Counted from the first letter of the stretch, positions 8,027 through 16,058 are shown. The stretch: DNA of 64,000 nucleotides from Paenibacillus tyrphae (GCF_000722545.1 NZ_JNVM01000006.1:186001-250000); one strand, 5' to 3'. Numbers and translations are program-made. Notes: generated from the letters alone by a model not told the origin.

Positions 8027-8064
8027 GAAGACCGAAATGCAATGCGCGCACTCGGTCTTCTTTT
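8027..8064 (+). terminator. Intrinsic terminator after yusU-like gene
   Basis: GAAGACCGA (8027-8035) pairs with TCGGTCTTC (8052-8060), followed by TTTTC. Confidence 0.85.
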
Positions 8065-8114
8065 CTTATTTCTTATTTCTTATCGACATTCCCCGGTCTA
8101 CTATAATACGAGCC

Positions 8115-8153
8115 AAAGAAGACCGCCACCCCTCCGAGGGTGCGCGGTCTTCT
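8115..8153 (-). terminator. Intrinsic terminator after SDR gene
   Basis: AGAAGACCGC (8117-8126) pairs with GCGGTCTTCT (8144-8153), with an inner CACCC/GGGTG stem. It is 9 bp past the SDR stop codon on the minus strand. Confidence 0.8.
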
Positions 8154-8162
8154 CGCTAACAG

Positions 8163-8939
8163 CTACTTCTTATTGAGCAATTTATAAGCGATGCCATCGA
8201 ATAGCCGCGGAAACAACTGATACAGCTTCACTCCGGCTGCCGCCATGAACGGCAGGTTCACCTCGGGCGTCCCCCGCTCGATCGCTTTCAGCACCGCTTG
8301 AGCGACGCGCTCCGGCTTCAGCATAAACCATTGGATGTTTTTTACGTAGCTGCCCGAAGGATCAGCCCGCTCAAAAAACGGCGTATCGATCGGCCCGGGG
8401 TTGACGGCGGTCAAACGAACGCCGGTACCAACGAGCTCCTGCCGCAGACAATTGGTCAAGCCGAGCACCGCGTGCTTGGTGGCCGAGTAGCCGCTCGACT
8501 TGGCCGAGCCGATCTTCCCGGCCATGGAGGCAATATTGACGATATGGCCGCTCCCCTGCTTCAGCATGGAAGGCAGCACCGCTTTCGTACAGCGGACCGA
8601 CCCCATGTAATTCACATCCATCATGCTCTCGAATTCGCTTAAGGGTGCCGTCACGAACGAATCGAACACGCCGTAGCCCGCATTGTTGATCAGAATGTCG
8701 ATCCGCCCGTATTCGGCGATCACCCGCTCCATCGTTGCCGTTACCTGCTCCGCCGAGGTGACGTCGAGTCGATATACGGCGTGCTTGCCCTGTATTTTAG
8801 CGGACGCCTCCGCCAGCTTTTGCTCCGATCGCGCCATCAGCACAGGAACGGCTCCGCGCTGCGCCAGCATCTGCGCCATCAGCGCGCCGATCCCGCTGGA
8901 CGCTCCCGTAATTACCGCGATTTTGCCCTGAAAATCCAT
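8163..8939 (-). CDS. Short-chain dehydrogenase/reductase
   Basis: 258 aa, ATG 8939 behind GGGGGAA. Classical SDR: cofactor motif TGASSGIG (residues 11-18), NNAG (about 84), catalytic Ser in VNIAS (about 136), and Y-S-A-T-K catalytic Tyr/Lys (about 151-155). An Arg after the second strand (MARSEQKL) suggests NADP(H) preference. The C-terminal extension FPRLFDGIAYKLL resembles the YqjQ-type subgroup of Bacilli. Cytosolic oxidoreductase of unknown substrate, transcribed alone. Confidence 0.9.
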   Translation of the reverse strand: MDFQGKIAVITGASSGIGALMAQMLAQRGAVPVLMARSEQKLAEASAKIQGKHAVYRLDVTSAEQVTATMERVIAEYGRIDILINNAGYGVFDSFVTAPLSEFESMMDVNYMGSVRCTKAVLPSMLKQGSGHIVNIASMAGKIGSAKSSGYSATKHAVLGLTNCLRQELVGTGVRLTAVNPGPIDTPFFERADPSGSYVKNIQWFMLKPERVAQAVLKAIERGTPEVNLPFMAAAGVKLYQLFPRLFDGIAYKLLNKK

Positions 8940-8967
8940 CGTCCGGTTCCCCCCGTCTTCTATCGAA

Positions 8968-9020
8968 CAAAAAAAGCGAAGCGCTCCCGGCGTTATCGGA
9001 ACCGGAGAAGCGTTCGCTTA
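8968..9020 (-). terminator. Intrinsic terminator after cheX
   Basis: On the minus strand AAGCGAACGCTTCTCCGG (ending near 9003) pairs with CCGGGAGCGCTTCGCTT, then seven T residues (plus-strand A run 8969-8975). Strong hairpin. Confidence 0.85.
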
Positions 9021-9071
9021 CAGCTTACACGTTATGGACTTGTCATTTCAACTGTAGAGCATGCCGCTTGG

Positions 9072-9530
9072 TTAAGCGATCAGCACTTGAATATCCAGCT
9101 CCCCGATGCCTTCCATAATCAGCGGGATCGTCAGTGCCTTTTGCGCGTTGAAGCCGGCCGCATGCGCGGAATGAAGCAGCTTGGGCGGCGTAATATCGAC
9201 GCGGACCCCTTGGTTGAATAACATCGTACTGGCATTGCCGCTGATCATATTGCTGAGCTCGGAGATGGCGCTTTTACCGATCTCGTCCATTTCGGTGATC
9301 GAAAAACCGCCCATCATGGCGGATACGACCTTGAGCGCGACTTCCTCGTGCAATCCGAAGACGATGTCCCCTTCCATCTGCCCGGTCATGCCGATTTGAA
9401 TCCAAATATATTTTTCAACAAACTTCACGTCTTTGATGCCGAGCTGTCCGGTGGTCGGTCGTATATTGGCAACTTGTTCGATGACGATTCTGGCCGACTC
9501 CAAAAACGGGTTGATAAGCTCTGCCTTCAT
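9072..9530 (-). CDS. cheX: Chemotaxis phosphatase CheX
   Basis: 152 aa; start ATG 9530 (MKAELINPFLES), with AAGGAG about 12 bases upstream, slightly long spacing. CheX family: N-terminal INPFLESARIVI, central KDVKFVEKYIWIQIGMTGQMEGDIVFGL sheet region, and the phosphatase helix ISELSNMISGNA with the E-x-x-N pair that positions water to hydrolyse phospho-Asp on CheY. C-terminal strands TIPLIMEGIGELDIQVLIA. Acts in the cytoplasm on CheY-P or a similar response regulator. No other chemotaxis genes lie nearby, so it is a stand-alone locus. Confidence 0.9.
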   Translation of the reverse strand: MKAELINPFLESARIVIEQVANIRPTTGQLGIKDVKFVEKYIWIQIGMTGQMEGDIVFGLHEEVALKVVSAMMGGFSITEMDEIGKSAISELSNMISGNASTMLFNQGVRVDITPPKLLHSAHAAGFNAQKALTIPLIMEGIGELDIQVLIA

Positions 9531-9709
9531 AAGATGACCGGTCTCCTTTTTTCGACAATATGCCGCAGATCCATAGGACTTTTTTGTTATTTCATTATAC
9601 CTAAATTCATGATGCAAGTATAGAACTTTTGTCGCGTTTTGTGTGAAATATAACAAAAATCACAGGATCGAAGCACCTTTTAAAGAAACGGTCTGATTCT
9701 TTATACATA

Positions 9710-10567
9710 CTACAAGTCGCTCCGCCCGGGAACTTCTCCGGGATCGGCTTTCTCCGGCAAGCAGGGCTCATACATCATGATGGCGTGGTTCTCGGCAACG
9801 AACCCTTCGTCCAGCCAGCGCCCTTCCGCATCGAACCGGTTGCGGCATATGACGTTATGGCGAACGTATCCGCCCCACCATTCCTGGGTAATCCAGTGCC
9901 TGGTTTCGGTAATCTCATAACGGTGCGATGCCGGACTATCGGCCCGCCATTCTCCGACCAAGTCGGTGTCCGTCAGCCAAATTCGGAGCTGGTAGCACAT
10001 CTCCGTGCAGTTCTCGATCTGCAGATCCAAGTAATTATAAAAGCAAGTCGCCCCTGTTCCGAAGGGCTGCTTTCGTCCCGCATCGGGAAAGACGTCGTAT
10101 CCGTGCCGGTATCTCTCCGTCACAGTAAGCGGCGTGTGCAGCGTCATCCAGTAAATCAGATTGGAAAGCTGACATAAACCGCCTCCCACTCCGGCCCGGA
10201 CCGTGCCGTGATGCAGAACCATCCCGTCCACGTAGCCTTGACGGCGGGTCGGTTTGCCGATCGTCCTCCAGTACGAGAACGTTTCGCCCGGCTGAAGGAC
10301 CAGACCGTCCAGCCGCTGCGCAGCCAGTCTCAAGTTGACGATTTTGTTGTATTGAAGCTGCATCTCCACATTCCGAAGCTGTCGAAGCAGCGGAGTACGG
10401 TGGGTGAAATGAACGTGCCGCAGCGGTTCGTCTCGGCGCAATCGCGCAAAGCGTTTATTCCCGAGCATCCAGCTCACGCGGCGGCGCAGCCGGTAATACG
10501 CAATGCCTGCCGCCGTGCGCCATCGGCTGCGGCGCTTCGGCTTCGGCACCGACGATGGACCGAACAT
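9710..10567 (-). CDS. VanW family protein
   Basis: 285 aa. The frame opens at 10591, but GGGAGGGGAGG lies immediately before ATG 10567 (MFGPSS), which is taken as the start. VanW domain: YNKIVNLRLAA, LQPGETFSYWRTIG, GYVDGMVLHHG, the signature GVGGGLCQLSNLIYW (about 140-155), then ERYRHGYDVFPDAGR. The N-terminus is strongly basic (KPKRRSRWR). VanW proteins accompany some glycopeptide-resistance clusters, but their activity is not settled, and no vanHAX genes are present here. Other family members are linked to L,D-transpeptidase-like or G5-domain proteins. Monocistronic. Confidence 0.85.
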   Translation of the reverse strand: MFGPSSVPKPKRRSRWRTAAGIAYYRLRRRVSWMLGNKRFARLRRDEPLRHVHFTHRTPLLRQLRNVEMQLQYNKIVNLRLAAQRLDGLVLQPGETFSYWRTIGKPTRRQGYVDGMVLHHGTVRAGVGGGLCQLSNLIYWMTLHTPLTVTERYRHGYDVFPDAGRKQPFGTGATCFYNYLDLQIENCTEMCYQLRIWLTDTDLVGEWRADSPASHRYEITETRHWITQEWWGGYVRHNVICRNRFDAEGRWLDEGFVAENHAIMMYEPCLPEKADPGEVPGRSDL

Positions 10568-10661
10568 CCGTCCTCCCCTCCCTACCTTCATTCTAGCAAA
10601 AACCCGGTCGGCTTACTACGACGAATCGACACATGCGTCGAATTTTCGTCTAAGATGACAA

Positions 10662-10701
10662 AAGGCGGCCAAGCTCCCCGAACGGGACTCTTCGCCGCCT
10701 T
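10662..10701. terminator. Hairpin between Nudix and vanW genes
   Basis: AAGGCGGC (10662-10669) pairs with GCCGCCTT (10694-10701). On the minus strand the arm is followed by TTTTG, and it sits 3 bp past the Nudix stop codon. Confidence 0.75.
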
Positions 10702-10703
10702 CT

Positions 10704-11156
10704 TTATTGCTGCCATCCGTAGCTGTCGTAAAATACGCCCGCCAGCACGTTTTCGACCGCCTGGCGCACATGGGGAATCATATCTTCCGGAAGGCCGTCC
10801 AGCGGATACCACGCCATTTCGGAGCATTTGTCCGGTTCCCGGTTGTATGGCTCCCCCTCCCATTGCTTCACGGTCAGAAAAAAATCGATCCATTCGCCCG
10901 TATCTGAATTCCGGTGCATCACACTCGCCACTTCCAGATCGGCCGGGTCCACCCGGACGCCGCTTTCCTCCCATGCTTCGCGAGCCGCCGCCTGCTTCAC
11001 TTCTTCGTTCCCGTCCATTTTGCCGGCTACCAGACTCAGCTTGCCATCCTCGTAGCCGGTGTTGGTTCGGCGAAGCAGCAGTAGCCTGTTCTCCCGCACA
11101 AGGAGCAGATACACGGCGCTGTATATCCGAAACCACTCTTTTTCGGTCGTACTCAT
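10704..11156 (-). CDS. Nudix hydrolase
   Basis: 150 aa. The start at ATG 11156 (MSTTEKEW) has GGAGGACAGCTT directly upstream; the open frame continues to 11291 without a better site. A complete Nudix box is visible: G-x5-E-x7-R-E-x2-E-E-x-G-V (GKMDGNE ... REAWEESGV, about residues 52-74), which binds the metal and hydrolyses a nucleoside diphosphate linked to another moiety. The rest (YLLLVRENRLLLLRRTNTGYEDGKLSLV) resembles MutT/NTP pyrophosphohydrolases. Exact substrate unknown. The ABC exporter operon ends 71 bp upstream on the same strand. Confidence 0.9.
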   Translation of the reverse strand: MSTTEKEWFRIYSAVYLLLVRENRLLLLRRTNTGYEDGKLSLVAGKMDGNEEVKQAAAREAWEESGVRVDPADLEVASVMHRNSDTGEWIDFFLTVKQWEGEPYNREPDKCSEMAWYPLDGLPEDMIPHVRQAVENVLAGVFYDSYGWQQ

Positions 11157-11227
11157 AAGCTGTCCTCCGCAGTCGTTTATCATAGGGTCGATCGTTCCAG
11201 AACCATTATACACCTCTTCGGACGCTT

Positions 11228-12031
11228 TCACATCCGAAGCCCCATCGCATTTCCGGAGCTGTACCGCCGCAAGCCGCGGTGAAAGAACCATAAACCGGCC
11301 GCGGTCACGAGTCCCGTCATTCCGAGCGCCTGCAGCGTGAACGCAAGATCCGCTTCTCGCAGCAGTCCGATCGGCAAATAGCTGATGAATCCGGCAGGAA
11401 TGACGGTGAATAGAATCAGCCGGCCCCAGCCGCTGAAAATGCCTGTCGGGTAAGTGGAGAAGGTAAGAATTGCATTGAACAGCTGCTGGCCGATGCCTTC
11501 GGCTTGCCCGATGTAGAAGGCGAGCGACTGCGTCGTCACCACGAAGAACAGAAAAATCAGCATCGCGATGAGCAGCGCCAGCACGAACTTCAGCAGGCCA
11601 AGCGGCGAGCGGTCCCCGAACAGTCCATACAGCAGCAGGGCGAACAGCACGTCCCCGATCGCAGAGACGGACATTCGGCTGACCAGAATATGAAGCAGCA
11701 CCGGCTTGGGCTGTGTCAGGTACAGATCAAGCTGACCACCCGCAACCAGCGAGGCCAGTCGGTACGCATTGCCGAACAGCACGGCGGACAGACCGAAGCC
11801 ACCCGCGCTCACCGCCCACATCATCATCACGTCTTGCAGCTCCCAGCCGTTCACGACCGGAAACCGCCGAAAATAAAGCCCCCAGAAAAAAATCCAAACG
11901 GCATTGTTCACCATCATCATGCCCGCAGTCATCAGAAAGCTCAGTCGGAATTCCATGGCTCCAGCCAAATTGAGCTTCCAGCACGTCCATACGAACCGCA
12001 GCAGCGGCATCATTTTCGAATTCTGGCGCAA
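11228..12031 (-). CDS. ABC-2 type permease (DUF990-like)
   Basis: 267 aa with about six transmembrane segments, starting at ATG 12031. The pattern (MEFRLSFLMTAGMMMVNNAVWIFFW, then the hydrophilic loop WELQDVMMMWAVSAG, then GGQLDLYLTQPKPVLLHILVSRM) is typical of ABC-2 permeases formerly called DUF990. It is the last gene of a three-gene exporter operon: ATPase 12857-13843, first permease 12057-12860, this gene 25 bp later. The two permeases probably form a heterodimer with two copies of the ATPase. Related systems export drugs or viologen-like compounds, but the cargo here is unknown. Confidence 0.85.
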   Translation of the reverse strand: MRQNSKMMPLLRFVWTCWKLNLAGAMEFRLSFLMTAGMMMVNNAVWIFFWGLYFRRFPVVNGWELQDVMMMWAVSAGGFGLSAVLFGNAYRLASLVAGGQLDLYLTQPKPVLLHILVSRMSVSAIGDVLFALLLYGLFGDRSPLGLLKFVLALLIAMLIFLFFVVTTQSLAFYIGQAEGIGQQLFNAILTFSTYPTGIFSGWGRLILFTVIPAGFISYLPIGLLREADLAFTLQALGMTGLVTAAGLWFFHRGLRRYSSGNAMGLRM

Positions 12032-12056
12032 TTTGTTCCCCTCCCTTCTTTGCGGC

Positions 12057-12860
12057 TCAGCCGCCGTTGACGTTCAGCTTGCGGACGCCTTTCCGATAGA
12101 TAAGCCAGACGACAAGCGCCAGCACGGCTACCCACGCCCACTGGACCGTCAGCATCGGAGCGAGATGGACTTCCTCCCAGCGGACGGCGGTTTTGGCCGA
12201 AAAATACAGGACAGCCTGAAACGGCAGCCAGCGGCACACTTGCTGCAGCGCGGCGGGAAACAGTTCGAGCGGCATCAGCATGCCCCCGATCGTAAACAGC
12301 AGCTTATGGTACACGAACTCCAGTCCCCGCGTCTCCTCGACCCAGAACGCGCACAGCGACAGCGCCATATTGAGCATAAAGTTGACGGTCATTGCACCGA
12401 AGCTCATGGCGAAAAATCCGAGCCAGCCCCAGCCGAACGACGGAGGACCGAAAAAGGCGAAGCCGAGCGCACAGCCGACCGCAAGGTTCACAAGCAGCCG
12501 GACCGTCACTTCGCTTATATAAGCCATGTAATGGTAGCCGATATAGCTGAACGGGCGCGTCAGCTTGTAGCCGACATCGCCGCTCTTCACTTCCTCCTCC
12601 ACGCGGGTGCAAAGGCTGGGGAACGCCATCGTCAGCGCTTCGGCGAACAAAATATACCAAATGATCTGCTCGAAGCTGTAGCCCGCGATCAACTGCGACC
12701 CTTCCCCGCGGTACGTCGTCTGCCACAATTGAATGAAGATATACATGATGATGATCAGGAAAATCGAGCGGATTAAAAAATCGAGCACGTAAGCAAAATG
12801 ATTCCGCAGGCTGATCCGCCCGATCGCCCCGTATTTCAGCAGCTTCGAACTCAGATTCAT
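12057..12860 (-). CDS. ABC-2 type permease
   Basis: 267 aa with six predicted transmembrane helices: residues ~22-45 (FLIRSIFLIIIMYIFIQLW), ~60-78, ~115-135, ~140-165, ~175-200 and ~235-255. The sequence GDVGYKLTRPFSYIGYHY in the first cytoplasmic loop matches its partner's QLDLYLTQPKPVLLHIL and is the usual coupling segment of this family. Its start overlaps the ATPase gene stop by 4 bases (ATGA), so translation is coupled. Works in the plasma membrane with the neighbouring permease and ATPase. Confidence 0.85.
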   Translation of the reverse strand: MNLSSKLLKYGAIGRISLRNHFAYVLDFLIRSIFLIIIMYIFIQLWQTTYRGEGSQLIAGYSFEQIIWYILFAEALTMAFPSLCTRVEEEVKSGDVGYKLTRPFSYIGYHYMAYISEVTVRLLVNLAVGCALGFAFFGPPSFGWGWLGFFAMSFGAMTVNFMLNMALSLCAFWVEETRGLEFVYHKLLFTIGGMLMPLELFPAALQQVCRWLPFQAVLYFSAKTAVRWEEVHLAPMLTVQWAWVAVLALVVWLIYRKGVRKLNVNGG

Positions 12861-13843
12861 ACGCTCCCCTCCCGCTCGTAAATATGCGTAATGATGCTCT
12901 CCATAGGAGGATCTTCGATCGTGATGTCCGACACGCGGTACGCCGCGACGAGGCGGGAAAGCACCTCCTGAGCGGCAATGGCCGACGTATCGACGGAAAG
13001 CGCCAGCTCCTGGTCCGTTTGCGCCAGCACTTCTACGCCGTGGTGCCGGAACGGAGGGCCCGGTTCCAGCAGCTTGAGCCGGATCGTCTTGCCGGTCAAC
13101 AGATCCCGCTTCATCGCCTCGACCGTATCATCGAAGATCATCTGCCCGTGGTTGATGACAACGGCCCGCCGGCACAGCTGCTCGATATCTCCCGCGTCGT
13201 GAGAGGTCAGGAACACAGTCGCCCCTTCCTCCCGGTTCATGAACCGGATGAGCTCGCGTATGCTTTGCTTTACCACCACGTCCAGCCCGATTGTCGGCTC
13301 GTCAAGGAACAGGATTTGCGGCCGGTGCAGCATCGCCGCCGCAATCTCGCAGCGCATCCGTTCGCCCAGCGACAGCTTCCGCACGGGAGTATGCAAATAC
13401 GGCTCCAGCTCGAAGCGGCGGACCAGATCTTCCCGCCGGGCGAGATAATCGCTGCGCTTTAATTCGTAAATGCGGCTCATCAGCTCGAACGAATCGGCGG
13501 GCGGAAGGTGGTACCAGAGCTGCGATTTCTGCCCGAAGACGGAGCCGATCCGGTAAGCCAGCTTGCTGCGCTCCTTCCACGGACAGCAGCCAAGCACCTC
13601 GGCGTGTCCGCCGGACGGATGCAGAATGCCGGTCAGCATCTTGATCGTCGTCGATTTGCCGGCACCGTTCGGTCCGAGAAACGCCAGCGTCTCCCCCTGC
13701 GGGACGGTCAGATCGATGCCTTGCACCGCCGTCTTCTCGCTGTACTGCGGGCGCAGCAGCGAACGTACCCCGGCCTTGAAGCCTTCCCCCTTCCGTTTTA
13801 CGGCGAACCGTTTCGTCAGCCCTTCGGCCCGTATCGCGTTCAT
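12857..13843 (-). CDS. ABC exporter ATP-binding protein (DrrA-like)
   Basis: 328 aa, ATG 13843 behind AAGGAGAAGGAGG. Walker A GPNGAGKST (about 54-62), Q-loop FGQKSQLWY, signature LSLGERMRCEIAAAM, Walker B ILFLDEPTIGLD, H-loop LTSHD. The long C-terminal domain (about 230-328) with a degenerate strand pattern is typical of DrrA/NatA-like export ATPases. Energises the two permeases downstream. Upstream, 30 bp before the start, sits a terminator-shaped repeat (13877-13964), so expression may depend on readthrough. Confidence 0.9.
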   Translation of the reverse strand: MNAIRAEGLTKRFAVKRKGEGFKAGVRSLLRPQYSEKTAVQGIDLTVPQGETLAFLGPNGAGKSTTIKMLTGILHPSGGHAEVLGCCPWKERSKLAYRIGSVFGQKSQLWYHLPPADSFELMSRIYELKRSDYLARREDLVRRFELEPYLHTPVRKLSLGERMRCEIAAAMLHRPQILFLDEPTIGLDVVVKQSIRELIRFMNREEGATVFLTSHDAGDIEQLCRRAVVINHGQMIFDDTVEAMKRDLLTGKTIRLKLLEPGPPFRHHGVEVLAQTDQELALSVDTSAIAAQEVLSRLVAAYRVSDITIEDPPMESIITHIYEREGSV

Positions 13844-13876
13844 GTTCCTCCTTCTCCTTTCCTCTGCTAAAGCAGA

Positions 13877-13964
13877 AAAGACCCCATGCCGTTTCGCCTT
13901 GTCGGCGGAACTTGCACGAGGTCTTTTATCCCTACGGTGTAGCGCGGCTCTATGCGTAGCGCGC
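13877..13964 (-). repeat. Terminator-shaped repeat, copy 1
   Basis: About 88 bp, roughly 80% identical to 15967-16053 in the same orientation. On the minus strand AGACC-T-CGTGC pairs with GCATG-G-GGTCT, with an inner CGCC/GGCG stem and a TTTT tail. The shared block continues past the hairpin through GGTGTAG-GCGGCTCT. It separates the ABC operon start from the AT-rich islet. Confidence 0.7.
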
Positions 13965-14295
13965 CGGCTCCGCTTGGTTCGACCGGCCGCTTGGCCGTCG
14001 GATCCCTAGAAGCCCTTCCACATTAATTGTTATATACTATCACGCGATGTAAGGAATGACAAGATGAAATTGTTCGAAAAAACGGCGACTTCCGTTCCCT
14101 GTTGTTGCCTGATAATAAAGTTGTTTAAAAAAACGTCATTCAACTCCCGTACCCGTTAGCAATGATTTATGATACGGTTTCACTGTAATGAACCTAAGCA
14201 CAAAGTGCAGTTTGACCACAAAATATACATCAGTATATAAATACAAAGCTACTCCTGACATTGGAGTGGTTTCTTTAGGTACATTCACTTCTTAT
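13965..14295. other. AT-rich intergenic stretch at islet edge
   Basis: Base composition drops sharply after about 14020. The only structure seen is a weak hairpin around 14242-14274 (ACTCC/GGAGT) that could end transcription of the leftward gene 14296-14619. No ORF with a ribosome binding site was found. Confidence 0.4.
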
Positions 14296-14619
14296 CTAAA
14301 AATCGTGTGGTTCAGCCCATTCAAAGTCATCAATTGAAAGTCCTTCTCTACCTTGCAGCGTTAAGTAAAAATGCTTGATAGCATCTTCAAGTGCTTCTTC
14401 GATTGTTGAGCCATTACCTCCAATCCAATCTGGAGTACCATCTAACACGCTTATGACTGCAACATTTACTTGTCCGAAAAATGTACCTGTTTTGGAGTTT
14501 TCCTTTACTTTTACCTTCACTTTTGCAAAGGGAAGTGAATGATGAACCCAAACATCAAATTCTGCAACAATCTTTTCTATGTATGAAATCCCTTCATGCT
14601 TCACGTCTTTCCAACTCAT
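14296..14619 (-). CDS. Hypothetical small protein, HicB-like fold possible
   Basis: 107 aa, start ATG 14619 chosen for AAGGTGAT eight bases upstream. No family is recognised with confidence. The arrangement beta-beta (VKVKVKENSKTGTFFGQVNVAVI), a G-rich turn (WIGGNGSTIEEALEDAIKHFYL) and an acidic end recalls the partial RNase-H-like HicB antitoxin fold (strand, strand, G-x-S/T-EEA helix), but no hicA is adjacent. It is AT-rich compared with the flanks and part of a run of five small leftward genes, which suggests horizontal origin. Confidence 0.6.
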   Translation of the reverse strand: MSWKDVKHEGISYIEKIVAEFDVWVHHSLPFAKVKVKVKENSKTGTFFGQVNVAVISVLDGTPDWIGGNGSTIEEALEDAIKHFYLTLQGREGLSIDDFEWAEPHDF

Positions 14620-14648
14620 ACCCATCACCTTAGTGGCTAGAATCTATG

Positions 14649-14858
14649 CTAAGTAATGCTTCTATTGAAATAATCATAAGAAAGTCCATTTATGTCATGC
14701 TCTGGTTCATTTGGTTCAAACCAATCTTTATTTTTATTATCCGTTTCAATCCTTAAACAAGTTCCGAAGGGACATCCACAACTACCTTCGTCAAGCCAAA
14801 AAAAGCAATATTTCTCTGGACATTTATTTTGAATCGCCTTATTGTTCCTGTTTTCCAT
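14649..14858 (-). CDS. Small cysteine-rich hypothetical protein
   Basis: 69 aa from ATG 14858 (MENRNNK), which has AAGGGG upstream and overlaps the end of the preceding gene by 20 bp. Five cysteines are clustered (KCPEKYCFFW...GSCGCPFGTC), suggesting a metal-binding or disulfide knot. There is no signal peptide. No family recognised. The overlap with 14839-15213 suggests translational coupling of the two. Confidence 0.55.
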   Translation of the reverse strand: MENRNNKAIQNKCPEKYCFFWLDEGSCGCPFGTCLRIETDNKNKDWFEPNEPEHDINGLSYDYFNRSIT

Positions 14859-15213
14859 ATTTCCCCTTGAAGAAAACCATGTATTCATCGTATGCTTCTT
14901 GAATTTTCTTTCTGCATATCTTTTCCCACAGATTCTTTAACTCTTCAGTTTTATGTGTAGCATAATCAGATGGCTCCATATCACCACCAAATCCAATCAA
15001 AGCGTTTCCGTCTGGAACCACACCTTCATGCCCCGAATAAGCAATTTCATATGGCGCATCTGTAAATGCCATAAAAGCACATTTATTCTCCATGCAATGG
15101 TATCCTAATCTCCTCGCTCCTCGTTTACAAAAGTTTGGAACAGGCTCATTTTCCTTTTGTTCTCCAAGCCCGTATAGACAATGAACTTCTAAAATCATAT
15201 GAGTATATGGCAT
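14839..15213 (-). CDS. Hypothetical protein
   Basis: 124 aa, start ATG 15213 with AAAGGG at a long spacing (an internal ATG at residue 6 is the alternative). Five cysteines and several histidines (HCLYG, NFCKRGARRLGYHCMENKCAFMAF) in the first half, then a helical C-terminus (KTEELKNLWEKICRKKIQEAYDEYMVFFKG). No known family recognised. Member of the AT-rich islet; codon use differs from the GC-rich surroundings. Confidence 0.55.
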   Translation of the reverse strand: MPYTHMILEVHCLYGLGEQKENEPVPNFCKRGARRLGYHCMENKCAFMAFTDAPYEIAYSGHEGVVPDGNALIGFGGDMEPSDYATHKTEELKNLWEKICRKKIQEAYDEYMVFFKGKYGKQEQ

Positions 15214-15257
15214 ATCTGACTTGTCGCCCTTTCAGAATATAGTCCTCTTGATTAACT

Positions 15258-15512
15258 TTAGCTTTGTTCATTTGCCTTGTTCCAAATTTGGTCTGCTACA
15301 GATAAGCATCTCTCATACTTAAACGGTTCACCAAAACTCAATGAAAATATCTCTTGTATACTTCTCGCTAATTCTTCTAATGTATTCACTTGTTGAAGGG
15401 ATTTTGTAACCTTTTCAATTTCTGAATCAAATTCATTATCGGGTGCACATGGTAATAACCCATAAGGATTCCATTCATGAATTACTTGCCTAATAAGATT
15501 CTTCATTCTCAT
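15258..15512 (-). CDS. DUF1871 family protein
   Basis: 84 aa; ATG 15512 follows AGGTGAT. The pattern IHEWNPYGLLP-x-APDNEFDSEIEKVTK followed by an all-helical remainder is that of the DUF1871 family (YugE-like). Members often sit among immunity genes of polymorphic toxin loci, but the family's role is not proven. It is the second gene of the AT-rich cluster in transcription order. Cytoplasmic, no signal peptide. Confidence 0.7.
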   Translation of the reverse strand: MRMKNLIRQVIHEWNPYGLLPCAPDNEFDSEIEKVTKSLQQVNTLEELARSIQEIFSLSFGEPFKYERCLSVADQIWNKANEQS

Positions 15513-15639
15513 ATATCACCTAATAGTAATAAATTAATCATTCCGCCAGCAATTGTACCACATATTGGTATATGCATGTTATGTATTGCTTGAAAGGACG
15601 ACTTTGTGCTACTTATGGTACGATTTTCCGTACCACCTA

Positions 15640-15876
15640 TTAAGTTGTATGATCATCCCACAGTACCGTTATTCCAAGTCTCTCGTTAATTTCACATAAG
15701 GGTAAATAGGTAGTTCCTTGATATAAAAAATTGTCAGATCCTACTCGTTCTCCGTTAATCTTAACGCCAATATTATTAAACAATACATTGATTTGCTTTT
15801 CGGCATTTTCAGCTACTGCGGAAGGAACCAAATAAACAACGGATGCTAGAAGAAACCGCAAACTAATGTTTTTCAT
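15640..15876 (-). CDS. Truncated copper-amine-oxidase-N-like (stalk) protein
   Basis: 78 aa, ATG 15876 behind GGAGGT. Signal peptide (ISLRFLLASVVYLVPSAVA, residues 3-22), then the typical repeat used for wall attachment: VKINGERV...FLYQGTTYLPLCEINERLGITVLWDDHTT. The domain normally continues for another strand and further repeats, and the usual TYVPLR is TYLPLC. It therefore looks like a remnant or minimal version cut short by the stop at 15640. A 6-bp hairpin (GGTACG/CGTACC, 15617-15634) follows. Confidence 0.6.
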   Translation of the reverse strand: MKNISLRFLLASVVYLVPSAVAENAEKQINVLFNNIGVKINGERVGSDNFLYQGTTYLPLCEINERLGITVLWDDHTT

Positions 15877-15966
15877 GGCATACCTCCATCTTTAAAATCA
15901 AAAGTTTTTATTCCAATTTTTGTAACGACTTGGAGTTCATGCTCCTCCGACTTCTTTTACTACATC

Positions 15967-16053
15967 AAAGACCCCGTGCCCTCTCGCCTTTGGCGGCGGA
16001 ACTTGCACGAGGTCTTCTTTCGCTTGGTGTAGTGCGGCTCTGATCCAGCGCGC
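15967..16053 (-). repeat. Terminator-shaped repeat, copy 2 (serpin terminator)
   Basis: About 87 bp, related to 13877-13964. On the minus strand AAGACC-T-CGTGC pairs with GCACG-G-GGTCTT; the CGTGC arm pairs with GCACG here and GCATG in copy 1, so pairing is kept. It lies 6 bp past the serpin stop and about 90 bp upstream of the stalk-like gene. Confidence 0.7.
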
Positions 16054-16058
16054 TTCCC

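Noticed and set aside
9710..10567. VanW gene as a sign of a vancomycin-resistance cluster
   Set aside because: No vanH, vanA/B-type ligase, vanX or vanY anywhere in the window; the VanR/VanS-like pair at 18 kb is separate and generic.
14296..15512. HicAB toxin-antitoxin system in the AT-rich islet
   Set aside because: One protein has a vaguely HicB-like pattern but no HicA-like small dsRNA-binding-fold toxin is adjacent.
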